Assembly (NCBI RefSeq): GCF_040054535.1 | Contig: NC_090785.1 | Location: 24,720,001-24,784,000, forward strand | Origin: Antennarius striatus | Taxonomy: Eukaryota; Chordata; Actinopteri; Lophiiformes; Antennariidae | Reading direction: 5' to 3' | DNA length: 64,000 bases | Shown: in pieces, positions 1 through 11,424 of the stretch | Numbering within the stretch: position 1 is the first letter of the stretch | Layout: every line of letters begins with the position of its first letter | Program-made: the position numbers and the translations under genes | The notes under the pieces: model-generated | The model's input: only the letters and a program-made list of their open reading frames with translations | Told to the model about the DNA's origin: nothing | The model's database searches: none

Positions 1-736
1 AGAACCCACACAGTTTACCTAAACGTTGAAATTATATGTAAATAATAAAATAAATGTTTGGTCGTTATATCTCAGATTCCCACCTTTTGCAGGTAATCCT
101 GGAACACTAACCACGAGTAACGAGAGAATACTGTTCTACTCCTCACTCTCACTGCAGTAAAACCTGCAGACGTGTTTCTATGACATAAGCGATGAATCCT
201 GCAGGTGAGTCTTGTGACCAGAAACCCGTGCAAGATCAAGATATAGTGGTGAGTTCTGGGTTCAGAATTTAAGTGGAGAAATGAATAAATTGTGAATATT
301 TTTGTTGAATGGAAGTGCATGTTTTTGCAATATTATATCACAGAAAAATGTAGCATTGATTTGTTTTATTGTAGGTGTTTAAAGGGTACGTCTCAGGGAC
401 GCACGCTGTCTGATGATCGTGCGTTCCTGTCCAAAAATGTGCGTTGAAGACGCAAACCAGAACACTGCAACCCCAACAAACACATCTCTGGAGCGCGTCC
501 CGACACCCTGGACCCTGATCAAGAAACTATTTTAAAAGGTGTCTGGCTTTCCTAAACAGAAGACTCCTCGACAGCCGAACACCAGCCTCCCTCATCCGTC
601 CCCTTTTCCCAAACATGGAAACTTCTCCAGTCACACTAAAACTGGCATCGCCCCGTTTCCAGAGCAAACGCCACATCTCAGTGTCTGGAGAGCAAACGTC
701 AGACGTCTCCTCACACGTCTGTCAGACAAGTCTCCT
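1..736. other. Downstream flank of casp3, no gene recognised
   Basis: No open frame here resembles a known protein, and no mobile-element signature was recognised. It lies 3' of the minus-strand caspase gene, so part of it is probably that gene's 3' untranslated region. No polyadenylation site was assigned. Confidence 0.4.
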
Positions 737-3700
737 CTAGTCAGGGAAGTAGAAGTCTTTGGTTAACATGGAGACCATGCAGGGGATCTGCCTCTTGCCC
801 CCAAAGCCAGGGAGGTTGGACAGAGACTCAAAGTGTAGAGCCACCTTGCGGTTGACTCGGGTCATGATCTGCATGAGTTCCAGCTTTCCTTTGTACTCTT
901 CCAACATCTCACACACGGACTGCATGAACCAGGAACCGTTGGCCGTGTTTCTCCATGAGTAGTAGCCTGCAGGACGGTTACCCGTCATATATGAACCAGA
1001 ACCAGAACATAACCCAGTTACTGCCGGGTCCTCGTGACATTTAATGGACATTCATCAGTTCGTCCTCGGAGGAGTTACCTGGAGCGGTGGAATAAGCATA
1101 GAGGAAGTCTGCCTCCACCGGAATCCTCTCTGAGGTCTGTTGGCTCACGCTGTCGGTCTGGATGCTGACGCCATCGTCCAGCGCCGTACCGCGGCACGCC
1201 TGGGGGGGACAGGAGAGCCGCTGCAGGAGTCCAGCCCATGTTCAGGACCTCCACAGTGAGGCACCACCATCCGTGTCCATCATGGACCGGGAGGAACGGA
1301 GACGTGGTCTACAGTGGTTAGCGTTAGCGTGTTTCTAGAGTGGTGTGTTATCATTACTGTATTAAGATCGGATCAGGAATCATCGGGACACATTTATTCC
1401 GTCTGATCCAGAGACTCACACCACGTGGGTATTAACCCCTCCTCTACCGCTGCCTGTGTGACCTCTGGACGAGGACACATTATCAATGAATCATGAAGTC
1501 AGTCATTGATGATTATAACTGATAATAATAATAATGATGGTGTTCAGTGGCTGCTGCTGCTGACCTCTGTGGGGTAGAACCCCAACAGGGGTAACAGAGG
1601 ACCAGATCCGAGCCCAACACACACAGTTCAGTGGAGGAAGGTCCACACGTTTCACTGTGTGTCCACAGTGGACAACAGAGAGGGGATGTCCTGAGAGGAC
1701 GTCCCCGGGCACCACAGACGGTGTGAAGGGGTCACGTCTCTGTGACAACAGCAACTGGAATGAAACTTGGGTTATTTACACCCTAGCAGGTGGTAAAAGC
1801 ATAAAACGTTGTGGTTTGTTAATAGTTTACACATTCCTGGTTTTATTATTCACTGTACACAGTTCCTGACATGCTTCCATGTGCCTTAACGTCTTTGTTT
1901 TTCTGTCTTTACTTTTATATCACATATAAAGTTCCTGTCAGAGAATCTCTTCCAGGTAATAAAATAAATCTTTATCACTCAGGACAAAATGAGGATCTAA
2001 AGTTCTGAAACACTCAGCAGCGGCTCTACCCAGTGTCAGCCCACTGACGTCAAACACTGGAGTATTAATTAGATTTCTTCCATCACTTCTCTGTAAATCT
2101 TATTCTACTCAATCCGTTCACAGACAAACATAAATGTGTTCATCCAGAGGCGGGTTCTTCATTGTAGAACAGAACTCCTGATGCGCTGCTGGCCCCCTCT
2201 TCATCCTCAGGGTAGTGATGAACACTCAGATGAGAGCACGTGATGTCACTGACCTGTATGAAGAAGAGTTTCGGTTTGCCCAGCAGACTCATGCAGCGAT
2301 CTCCTTTAAAGAATCTGGTCAGGTTCTCAAACTTCTCAGGACCATCGGTTCCGTAGACCAGGCCCTCGTCTCCATGGCTCAGCAGCACGCAGGCCAACGA
2401 GGCGCTGTCACGGTGGTCCTCCTGGGACACTAAACCAGCAGACACTGACATCAGCAGGGTCCAGCTCCAGCTCCAACAGAGTACTGGTATGTTCCTCACA
2501 CACACCAGTAGGAACACAAACCTCTTCAGTCACACGCGTGTGTGGACAGACAAACCGTTTAACAGCTGCTGGAGTCCAGACAGTGAAAGTCCGTCCTGTC
2601 CTATCAGAACAGACTGAAGCTCCATCTCCACCATACATTACTAACAGGATCGGTCTGGACTGTCTGAGTGTTTTGGCCTTTAGTTTAGTCTGAATCAATG
2701 AAACGTGTTGACATCTTAGTCCCTCCTGGTTCCAGGGAATGGGTTACGGTTAGGGTTAGGGTTAGGGTTAGGGTTAGGGTTAGAGTTAGAGTTAGAGTTA
2801 GGGTTAAGGTTAGGGTTAGGGTTAGAGTTAGAGTTAGGGTTAGAGTTAGGGTTAGGGTTAGGGTTAGGGTTAGAGTTAGAGTTAGGGTTAGAGTTAAAGC
2901 CCTTTGAGACATTGCTTGTGAATCTGGGCTATATAAAAATAAATAAACTTGAAACTTGAAGTTAGGGTTAGGGTTAGGGTTAGGGTTAGAGTTAGAGTTA
3001 GGGTTAGGGTTAGGGTTAGAGTTAGGGTTAGGGTTAGGGTTAGGGTTAGAGTTAGGGTTAGGGTTAGAGTTAGAGTTAGAGTTAGGGTTAGAGTTAGGGT
3101 TAGGGTTAGAGTTAGGGTTAAGGTTAGGGTCAGGGTTAGAGTTAGGGTTAGGGTTAGAGTTAGGGTTAGGGTTAGAGTTAGGGTTAGGGTTAGATTTAGG
3201 GTTAGGGTTAGAGTTAGGGTTAGGGTTAGGGTTAGAGTTAGGGTTAGGGTTAAAGTTAGGGTTAGGGTTAGGGTTTGGGTTAGGGTTAGTTTAGCCACCA
3301 GCATTGTTCTGGCTCATTCTACTCTAACTTCCTGTCACATTTATCTGATTTATCCACCCTCAACAACACAGAAAGTTTCTGGCGATCGGGTTAGTTTAAG
3401 GAGTCATCCAGACACAGAACACGTTCTGATTGGCTGATTACTGTGAGCCAATGGGAGCTGGGCTTTAGCAGACAGAACTGATTCATGGGTTTAAGCTACA
3501 TTTTAGAGCCATCTTTTAGATAGACAACATTCCATGTTGAATTAGTCACAGTGTAATTTCATTTCTAAATGCACGATGAGGACATCTCCACATAAAAACC
3601 ATCAAATCGTTAACGATCCAGAGACATCCACTTATCAATAACTTGGGACATTTCTGCACGCAGGGGACAGAGATAAAACAAACACTGAATTAGTGTGACC

Positions 3701-5117
3701 TTCAACCCCCGGGCATTATTTTAAAAAACCAAACAAAAGCCACATAATTCCATCAATCATTTCACTAAATGGACTCAAAAGCACTTTAAAAGGGCGTCGT
3801 CCTTAAACACAACTCCAAGCTGCATCTACAGAAGTAAAATCTCCACCAGAGGAGATCCAGAAGCACCGGCGGCTTCTCTGGACCCGACCCGGCACAGACA
3901 GGTTGAAGCGCCGCCATCCAGGTGACCAACATTCCCATTTATTCCCCACTGCTGCGGGGCCTACCTGGAGCAACCTACCTGCAGTCCATCCCCCACCCCC
4001 TATTGGCTACAGAACCGCTGAAGTCGTGTAAAGAAAGAACGTGACAGAATTCAACTTTAAATGCTCAACAATAAAGTTTATCGGTTGACTATTGATCAAC
4101 TCGTCCTTCTTCTGTATTCAATTCCATTTCTTTTAAAAATGATTGAATTCTGAATTTATCGATGGTTTTCAAAATGTCCCCACTTTTTTTTTTGCCATAG
4201 AAATTCCTTTTTCATGTTAACTGTTAAGTTTAGGGACGAGGCTCCTCTGGTCTATATAAACATAATAAAACCCTCACAATAATTGATTATTAGCTCTGGA
4301 ACTGAATTAAAGTATTACTCTGAACAGCCACACTGATGACTCCGAATGAATGACAGTAGCTTGTTTTACCAGAGGACAGCAGCTGGTTCATCTGTGCTAC
4401 AGTCTGATCGTTGGCAAATCTGATTTTATAACCCAGACTGGAGAACGTCCTCATGGCTCTGGCAGCATCCACGTCCGTCCCGCTGCGAGGACTCATTTCT
4501 AGAGGGACACAGAGGAGCACGTGAAGAAGACCTTCATGTCAGTGTGAACAGGACAGCAGGAAGCTCAGCGCTCTACAAGGGAAACAGGATTCATTCCGTA
4601 AAGAGAGACAGGTTCTGGTTCACACAGCTGACACGCGTCCGTGTGTTCTGTGGACATTTACATCAGACCCGACTACTGCTATCAGCACAACAGTGGGATG
4701 TCTACAGGAGTGACTTTATGGAGCATTTGTGTCATGAAATACCATCAGATGTGTGACATGCTACCCCCCACCCCGTAGGATGAGACAGAATAGACAGGTT
4801 TCCTCTAAACCGAGTCCCAGGAGACATCCCATCAACATCTGTGTAAATCTCACTGAAGGGACAGGTTCAGATCCTCCCAAATCACAAGAGCTGTGCGAGT
4901 TGGCCTTGGGGGAGGTGTGTGTGCGCTACTGAAGGTGTGTGTACCTGTGCTGCGGTGGAAGTTCTTATTGTTGATAATCACACAGGTTCCGATGCTGGGG
5001 TAGTCCATCTTGTAGCGGTAGGGGTCGAATTCTGCTTTTCTGCTGCCGCTGGTGTCCATGTCATCAGCAGTGTTTGTGTCCTCGTCCTTCTTCCTAAAGA
5101 CACACGTTAACGCGCAC

Positions 5118-5189
<72 letters not shown>

Positions 5190-5508
5190 TGAGACTGGAG
5201 GAGCTGTTTTGGTGTCATCACGTTCAGTAACGTGTTCTGACAGGTATGACGATTGCTCGCTGTCCTCTGAACTGCAGAGACTTGTTGAACCAGTTTGTGC
5301 CGTGTCTTTTAACAAATCACATGCTTTTGGAGCATCTCATGATGCATCGATGCAACCAATCAGACAGAAGTGTTCCAACTGATGAGGTAAACCTGTTGTG
5401 GTGATTAAATGAGTCCTGATTGGAGAATACTTACCTTGTAAAGATTTTCAGGGCATCCGCTGTGTCTCCACCATCCTGAACTTCATGATCATCACACTGC
5501 TCGGCCAT
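737..5508 (-). CDS. casp3: Caspase-3-like executioner caspase, six coding exons
   Basis: This is a cysteine protease of the apoptotic executioner group that cleaves after Asp in the cytosol. Six coding exons on the minus strand join in phase with GT-AG introns: 5435-5508, 4945-5093, 4370-4498, 2254-2429, 1079-1199 and 737-966, giving 879 nt and 292 residues. The start is the ATG at 5506-5508, opening MAEQCDDHE; the short acidic prodomain fits an executioner caspase. The large subunit carries the catalytic His in LLSHGDEG (exon 4) and the catalytic Cys in QACRG, split across the exon 4/5 junction. IQTDS in exon 5 is a plausible subunit-linker cleavage site. The small subunit includes GYYSWRNT and ends [10 protein letters not shown]. 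The RGD usual before the Cys region reads KGD here. Sequence favours caspase-3 over caspase-7, as does the cenpu neighbour. No 5' untranslated exon was identified. Confidence 0.93.
2741..3293. repeat. Interstitial telomere-like (TTAGGG)n array in casp3 intron 3
   Basis: Hexamer tracts at about 2741-2896 and 2952-3293 read GGGTTA on the plus strand. Many units are altered to GAGTTA and a few to AAGTTA or ATTTA. The array lies in the casp3 intron between exons 3 and 4. It is split by a short non-telomeric insert at about 2897-2951. The long Leu-Thr and Arg-Val reading frames across it are artefacts of the repeat. The degeneracy suggests an old interstitial tract rather than an active chromosome end. 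Confidence 0.93.
2897..2956 (+). mobile_element. LINE 3' tail (L2/CR1-like) inside the telomere-like array
   Basis: About 60 bp reading from a CCCTTTGAGA stretch to GGGCTATATAAAAATAAAT. It resembles the 3' end of the L2-like elements elsewhere in this window (12680-12735 and 39618-39680), which carry the same AAAGCGCTTTGA and GCTATATAAATAAA blocks. Telomere-like hexamers abut both sides and no target duplication is obvious. Family assignment rests on these short blocks only. Confidence 0.6.
3294..4369. other. Rest of casp3 intron 3, no feature recognised
   Basis: Unique-looking intronic sequence with short AT-rich stretches. No coding exon, RNA gene or recognisable transposon was found. Confidence 0.4.
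5110..5187. repeat. (CA)n microsatellite beside casp3 exon 2 acceptor
   Basis: A CA dinucleotide tract of about 75 bp on the plus strand, (TG)n in the sense of the gene. It ends about 18 bp upstream of the splice acceptor of casp3 exon 2 (exon start 5093). Confidence 0.95.
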
Positions 5509-5734
5509 CTCCAGATCTGAACACATGAAAAACACGCTGCGTTCCAGTTCCTCCATTCACACCAGTTTAATCCAAACCTGTCTCCACTCAGTCCAGCAGT
5601 TACTCTACAGCTTTGGGTTGGAGCAGTGATTGATCAGTGACTATTGATGAACACTAAATCTCCTGTGTGGTTTAGTGTCATCTTTAACTCGCTCAATTCA
5701 ATAACAAAACAAATACATAACATACTGCACAGCG

Positions 5735-5888
5735 TACCGCAGTAGTCGCAGAGACAAAAACTTGGGTCTGGGAAGAGTTCGGGAGGAAGACTATCGGTCA
5801 GCCTCAAAGAAATTCTGGCAAACCATCCGGCGCCTCAGGAGGGGAAAGCGCTGCACAGCAAACACTGTTTAGAGGCGGAGAGCTGCTG
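5735..5888 (+). mobile_element. RTE-like LINE fragment (linker before RT)
   Basis: Translation in one plus frame gives SASKKFWQTIRRLRRGK, typical of the region just before the reverse transcriptase in fish RTE-like LINEs with an (ATGG)n tail. Both ends are truncated. The 3' end of the same family appears at about 11020-11205 in the same orientation. Confidence 0.75.
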
Positions 5889-5889
5889 A

Positions 5890-6300
5890 GTAGAGGTACC
5901 TCTACTTACGAAAGTCTCTTCATACGAAATTTTCAAGTTACGAAACGCCTCAAAAGGAAAATATTGCCTCTAGTTACGAAATAAATTTCAGGATACGAAA
6001 GGTAAAAATACAGTATGGGCTGATACTCGCAGCTCCCAAAGTTTCCTGAACGCAACATTCTTATACCTGCTCTGCCATTGGCTATTACCTAGTATCTTCC
6101 TGGCATCCCATTGGCTAAGAGGGACCTTTATGTGTAGCTAGATCGGTGTCTATGCAGCGTCCTTATCATTTGCACTCGACCCATGAGGTGTTCTGATAGT
6201 TTTACGTAAATATATTAACTTCTAGAGTATTCACTGTGGACCCCAAGAAAGTCACAGAGGTAGTGCTAATCGACTACCTCTTCTACTGGAGTCACAGACT
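5890..6300 (+). mobile_element. Tigger/pogo-like DNA transposon, 5' part
   Basis: The segment opens with CTCTACTTACGAAAGTCTC and related TTACGAAA blocks, typical of Tigger/pogo 5' regions. Near 6238 a short frame reads VDPKKVTEV, like the start of a Tigger transposase. The transposase resumes near 10548, so the element seems split by the LINE between. The left terminus is not certain. Confidence 0.6.
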
Positions 6301-6712
6301 ACAGCTGTGCTGTTGTTAGCTGGCGTGCTAGCCGACTAGCTCTTCTCCTCGAGTTTACCGTCTACAGCTGTCTGTTTTCCTCTGGCTGGCTGGGGCTCGC
6401 CTTTAGCCTAAAGCCAGCTAGTTCCGGAGATACTACTACTTGTGTTGTCATGGCAACACTATGGACGCTGCTTGTGCTGTTCCTGATAGTCGGGGAGCTG
6501 CTGTGTACAAGCGGCCTGGAAACACGCTCTCCAAACATGGCAGTGCTAGGTGCCTATAGAAGAAAGGCACTGCTCACCCTTCGGTGTTAAGGTAACACAC
6601 CGCCATGGTGTGCATCAGTACACCGTGAGAGAAAAGTACTGTGACCCTGATCTGGAACCGATTTGTCTCTCATTGAGACCTTTTTATCTTCCAAGAGAAT
6701 TCGGAAATATTA

Positions 6713-7345
6713 TTGTCTGTGTGGTTTATATTCCTCCTAGTGCTAATGCTGTCAGAGCAGCAACTAGGTTGTGTTCAAGCACAAATGCTATGCACACCTG
6801 GAGCGCCAGTCTTTCTGCTAGGAGACTGTAATCACTGTAGACTTGAACCAGTGTTACCAGGCTTCTTCCAATATGTTAAATGTGGCACGAGAAAAAGTAA
6901 GGTTCTAGACAAATGTTATGGCAACATCAAAGATGCCTACACAGCAAAAGCTCTTCCTCCTCTTGCAAACTCAGATCATGCTGCTGTTCAGCTCAAGCCC
7001 ACGTATAAGACTGCTCTTAAATCCAGTAAGCCTGTTCAGAAAACTGTCCTGCAGTGGACGGAGGACAGTGTTGAGACTCTGAAAGGTTGTTTCCTAAGCA
7101 CTGATTGGAGCATCTTCCATGACCAGGAACTGGATGAGGCAACTGAGACTGTGACGGACTACATTAAGTTTTGTGTGGACACTGTGGTTCCCAAAAAGAC
7201 TGTCCTTCACTTTCCTACCAACAAGCCATATATCACCAAGGAGGTTAAAGACTGTTTAAACAGCAAGAAAGTGGCTTTTAAAAATTGGCACAGGGGTGGT
7301 GTGGCTGCGGCCCAAAAGGATCTAAATCAGCTACTGAGGCAGTAA
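6713..7345 (+). pseudogene. LINE endonuclease/linker remnant
   Basis: An open frame of 210 codons. Residues such as LLGDCNH and LANSDHAAV correspond to the GDFNH and SDH active-site blocks of an APE-type endonuclease. The Phe normally found in GDFNH is replaced by Cys. The downstream part is the linker before the reverse transcriptase. The true upstream part overlaps in another frame at 6550-6770, showing a frameshift and internal deletion. Confidence 0.75.
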
Positions 7346-7655
7346 CCATCGTTCTGCTTTAGAGGATAGTGTCAGCTCTATGAACTCCAAAGGCTTGTGG
7401 GATTTCATGAAAAAAATAACTAACATGAATCCAAAGCTAAATCAAATTGTCACTCTTGATGAACTTGCTCGTGCTAATGAGTTCTTTAGAGATATGACAC
7501 AGGTTCGGTTTCTCAGGTACCGGTTGAGCCCTTTGATTTTATTCCTAAATGTAATGCTTCACATCGCATCATTATTGATCCGCAACATGCCATGCAGCTG
7601 AAAATGTGCTCTGAAGAGCTCACGGCGGCCTGGTGCCCTATATTTCAGCAGTCGA

Positions 7656-8170
7656 TTGATATGCACATTGTTCCTGATATCTGGAAAAAAATCTATTGTA
7701 ATTCCTGTTCCTAAAGAGTCTTGTCCTTCAGAGAACAGGGATTATAGGCCGATTGCCTTAACTTGTAGTGTAATGAAATGCTTCGAGACGATAATTGTGA
7801 AGCATCTCATGTCTGATGTAGCTCCTTTTTTGGACCCACTACAATTCTCATATAGAGCTGGGCGAAGCACTGAGGATGCCACAGTCAACATCACTCATTT
7901 AATTAGCAAGCATTTGGAAGACCCAAAGGCCTACGCTCGGGTTCTCTTTGCTGACTTCAGCGCCGCCTTTGATACTGTTTGTCCTCAGCTACTGGTAAAG
8001 AAGCTATCAAACATGAATGTCAACCCTTACATAATCAGATGGTTCTACTTGCTTATTACAAACAGATCCTTACAGGTTGAGGTTAACTCTGTACTCTCAA
8101 GTCCCAGACTGTGTAGCACTGGTGTACCACAATGGGGAGTGAGCTCACCTTTCCTGTTTACTGTCTACCA
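7656..8170 (+). pseudogene. LINE reverse transcriptase, N-terminal half
   Basis: The frame contains NRDYRPIALTC, PLQFSYRAGRSTEDA and the motif-A block FADFSAAFDTV, all typical of LINE reverse transcriptases. It reaches GVPQWGVSSP, where the usual GVPQG has a Trp after Gln, and then runs into the hAT terminal repeat. The right half resumes after the hAT. Confidence 0.85.
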
Positions 8171-9447
8171 GATATGGACAGAGTACTTGACCCAAGTACT
8201 TGAGTGAGAGTACAAATACTTCTGGTCAAAATTTACTCTGCTACAAGTAAGAGTAGCCCAGTAAATACATTACTTGAGTAAGAGTAAAAAAGTACTTGCT
8301 TTTAAATGTACTTAAGTATTCAAGAGTAAATGCTTTTAAATGTACTTAAAGTAAAAGTAAGAGTAAATTCTTTTTTTTTTTTACCTTTGGTGAGAATGGA
8401 CCTGACTGAATTACTGTCATTTTACAGTTTTATATGTAGTACCTTCTATCTCTTGTTTCAGAGAAAACTCTTTGAAACCACCTGCACTGATGTTCTTGCC
8501 TGTAGAACCATCATGTTATACTGAACCAAGCCTTCCCCAACATCTATAACAATGGAAATAAAATTAAATGAATCATCAAAGAGGACAATTATGTCATTTT
8601 CACATTTTATTAAACAATTCCCTCCTTCTTACACACACAAGACCAAATGGAGCCATACAGGCCCAACCAACTGGTTTAACTGGGGACCAACTGGAACCCC
8701 TAAAGGACACCCTGGTGGACCACTGGTTGAGAACCACTGCTTTACAACAAACTAAATCTGCTTTCAACAACTCAATGTCCTGTCTGTGTGTCTGCCCCCC
8801 CCCCCCCAATCTGTGTGTCTCCCCCTGCCCCCCAGTCTCTGTGGCCCTGTGTCCACCAGTCTCTGTCAGTCTGTAGTTCTGTAAAATGAAGTGACCAGAG
8901 GTGTCTAGGTGTGACCCTTTGTCAGTTTTTCTTCGGTAAACACAATAAGTATTTGAAAATGTTCTTTTTCTTGTCTGAGTCTCCGTTGTCCTTTTTCACT
9001 TCTACAAACTCGAACATGTCTTTAAGATGAGGCCGTGGGTTTTCTTCTTCCGCCTCATAAAACTCTGGCTCATCATGTTCATCAGATTCAACGGAGGCTT
9101 CTTCTTCCATCGCCACAACGGTCTAGTTTTGAGCTGATTGGGTAGGGGATGACGTATTTTTCTGCTTTTACGTAAATCCCAGTTGAGAACGTGTACTCTG
9201 TGCGTGTGGCCAGTGAATTTTAGGGGGGAACAAAAAAACAACAACAGGCAAACTTAAAAGTAACAAGTATTCATGAGCCTTCTCAGAAATTAACTCGAGT
9301 AAGAGTAAAAATCTTTGCCTTGGAAATGTATTCGAGTAAGAGTAATAAGTATAAAAGAATTCTAGTATTTGAGTAAAGTAAAAATCCTCAGAATCCGTAC
9401 TTAAGTACAGTCCTCAAGTAAATTTACTCCGTTACTGTCCACCCCTG
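8169..9447. mobile_element. Tol2-like hAT element, non-autonomous, with 8-bp target duplication
   Basis: Terminal inverted repeats read CAGATATGGACAGAGTACTT at the left and, reverse complemented, CAGGGGTGGACAGTAACGGA at the right. Both continue into the ACTTGAGTA-rich subterminal repeats typical of Tol2-like hATs. The octamer CTGTCTAC flanks both ends (8161-8168 and 9448-9455) as a perfect target-site duplication. At 1279 bp it is too short for a full transposase. It keeps one transposase exon remnant at 8922-9116 on the minus strand. Confidence 0.93.
8922..9116 (-). pseudogene. hAT transposase N-terminal exon remnant
   Basis: A 64-residue minus-strand frame inside the hAT. It has an acidic start, then RPHLKDMFEF and FKYLLCLPKKN. 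These fit the first part of a BED zinc finger in hAT transposases (aromatic positions, then CxxC as CLLC-like). The rest of the transposase is missing, so this is a leftover of an autonomous ancestor. Confidence 0.65.
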
Positions 9448-9675
9448 CTGTCTACACTAATGGTTGCAGAAGTAGTCTCCCTAATAAACTACATTTTTAC
9501 ATTTTCTGGTGACACGGTTATACTGAGCCTTCTGAGGGGTGACGGAAGTCTGGTGGGCTATATGCAGGAGATTAACAACTTTAATACTGTATGTGGTAAC
9601 AGTCACCTGATCTTGAACACCACTAAGACAAAATAAATGATCTTTGACCCAAGAAATGTATAACTTCATGATCCA

Positions 9676-10050
9676 GTGGTTTTTGGTCATACGCAGACTG
9701 AGCAGGTTGTTTGTTATAAGTACTTAGGGATCTACATGGACAAACAGCTAAAATGGCATGTTCAGGTGGACCATCTGTGTTCCAAATTGGCTCAAAGACT
9801 GCACTGTCTCCATAGACTGAGATTTTTTGGTGTAAGTTCAGGAGTTATGTCTACCTTCTATGACTCAGTTCTTGGGAGCATTATTAGATATGGCATGGCT
9901 GCCTGGTTTGGGACTCTCTCTGTTCAGCTCAAATCTAAAATATCTAAAATGGTGAAGATGGCAATGAAGGTGATTGGCAGGAAAGACTCTCCTTCTCTCC
10001 AGTCTATCTTTGAGAAGTCAGTGCTCAGTTTGGCGAATAGTGTTGTCTGA
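9676..10050 (+). pseudogene. LINE reverse transcriptase, C-terminal part
   Basis: The frame contains VVCYKYLGIYMDKQLKW and HCLHRLRFFGV, typical of the thumb and C-terminal region of LINE reverse transcriptases. It continues the enzyme interrupted by the hAT. The catalytic FADD/YADD region between 9456 and 9676 is not cleanly readable. Confidence 0.8.
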
Positions 10051-10547
10051 TCCTTCTCACATTTTTTTCCCTGAATATGAGCTTTTACCTTCAGGTCGAC
10101 GTTATAGAACTTGTCGTAGCAAAAACAACCGTTTTAAATGATCTTTTATTCCAACCTATATTGCGCTTTTAAATGACAAGAAAGTGGTTCGAAGCTCTAG
10201 TTAGTTGTTCTCATGAACTTTTGGTGCCTCGTATTGTTAGGGTGCTTAGCATTTTATTTTATTTATATTTACTTATGTTTCTATTAGACCTGTGGTCCTG
10301 TTAAATGTTATTGTGTTTACACACTTTATTTTGTTTTACTAATTTGCTTGGTTCTTGTATTTTTGGCACTGATTGAGGACAGTGATATCCTCTTGGTTGG
10401 GAAGTTTTGTCTCTTTTATGTATGTACAATGCTGCTATCTTTGTATTGTCTTGTATGTTTTAAAATGTTGATGCTGATTAAGTGCACCTTGCCCAAGACA
10501 AATTTCCCCATGTGGGACAATAAAGTATATCTTATCTTATAAAAGCA

Positions 10548-10976
10548 AGACAAAGGGATGCGTTTGGTTGATCTCGCCAAAGAATATGGCCGTAATGCAT
10601 CTACAATCACCACATTATTAAAACAAAAGGAAGCCATAAAACTCTATAACTCCTTCAAAAGGCCTCGCTATAATTTCGAAGAGGAGGTCAGCAGTGAATG
10701 ATGAAATGGAGAGGTTGTTTCTCGTGTGTATAAAGGAGAAAGAGATGGCTGGTGACACAATGTCCAAGGCCATAATTTGCGAAAAGGCAACTGTCATTTT
10801 TAATGACCTTGTGAAGGAGGATTCAGTCAAGGGAAAGTCGGCGAAGAACACCGGGAGTTTAAGGCATGGCGTGGGTGATTGGAGAAGTTCAGAAGGAGGA
10901 CTGGAATTCACTCTGTTGTTCATGGTGGGGCAAGAGGGCATGAACCAAAGAGGGCAAAAAACAATGAGGACAGCAG
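10548..10976 (+). pseudogene. Tigger/pogo transposase N-terminal fragment
   Basis: A CENP-B-type helix-turn-helix region is readable: MRLVDLAKEYGRNASTITT near 10559, then AVNDEMERLFLV and AIICEKATVIFNDL (10694-10820), with an EFKAW block near 10855 in a shifted frame. The catalytic DDE domain is absent. It is probably the continuation of the Tigger piece at 5890-6300 after LINE insertion. Confidence 0.75.
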
Positions 10977-11019
10977 TTAAAAGGTAAATGACCATCATTT
11001 TTATTCTTTGTCCTACTGG

Positions 11020-11210
11020 GAGGTGACCTCGAGGAAGACCTAGGACACGCTGGAGGGACTTTGTCTCTGGGCTGACCTAGGAACGCCTCGGGCTCCCCCC
11101 AGAGGAGCTGGAGGAGGTGTCTGGGGAGAGGCAAGTATGGGCATCCCTGCTGAGACTATTACCCCCGCGACCCAGCCCTGGATAAGCGGTTGAAAATGGA
11201 TGGAAACATA
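11020..11210 (+). mobile_element. RTE-like LINE 3' end
   Basis: Translation with breaks gives TRWRDFVSGL, LPPEELEEVSGE and WASLLRLLPPR, followed by GGATAAGCGGTTGAAAATGG. This matches the C-terminus and tail of the family at 32890-34175. It is a 5'-truncated or deleted copy. Confidence 0.85.
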
Positions 11211-11424
11211 ACATTCAGGTGGACTACACCCACCTACAGGAAGTGACACCACTTTACTAAACGTGCTGGAATGGTGAGAAGTCACCAGCATTTCAACTTC
11301 AACAAAACTGAAAGTCATGACAGAAATGTATGGACAGCAGCTCGAAATCAGATGAAATTCTGTCTAAAGAAACTAAACTACAAGTGGGTCATGGGAAGTT
11401 GAGTCTTTGAGGTAAGCTGGTCTT

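Larger units (their letters stand above)
6300..10540 (+). mobile_element. Rex/jockey-like LINE, degenerate, split by a hAT insertion
   Basis: A non-LTR retrotransposon of the CR1/jockey/Rex1 group. Coding remains are in several frames: endonuclease (6550-7345), reverse transcriptase (about 7656-8170, then 9456-10050), and a 3' end with a TGGGACAATAAAGTATATC tail near 10510. Stops and frameshifts make it inactive. A 1279-bp hAT at 8169-9447 splits it. The exact clade is uncertain. The LINE at 49.5-55.8 kb has a similar endonuclease (YLPREF, YIPP) and may be related. Confidence 0.8.

Noticed and set aside
2685..3437. Long Leu-Thr and Arg-Val/Leu-Gly frames on both strands
   Set aside because: Products of the TTAGGG-type hexamer repeat; no protein family.
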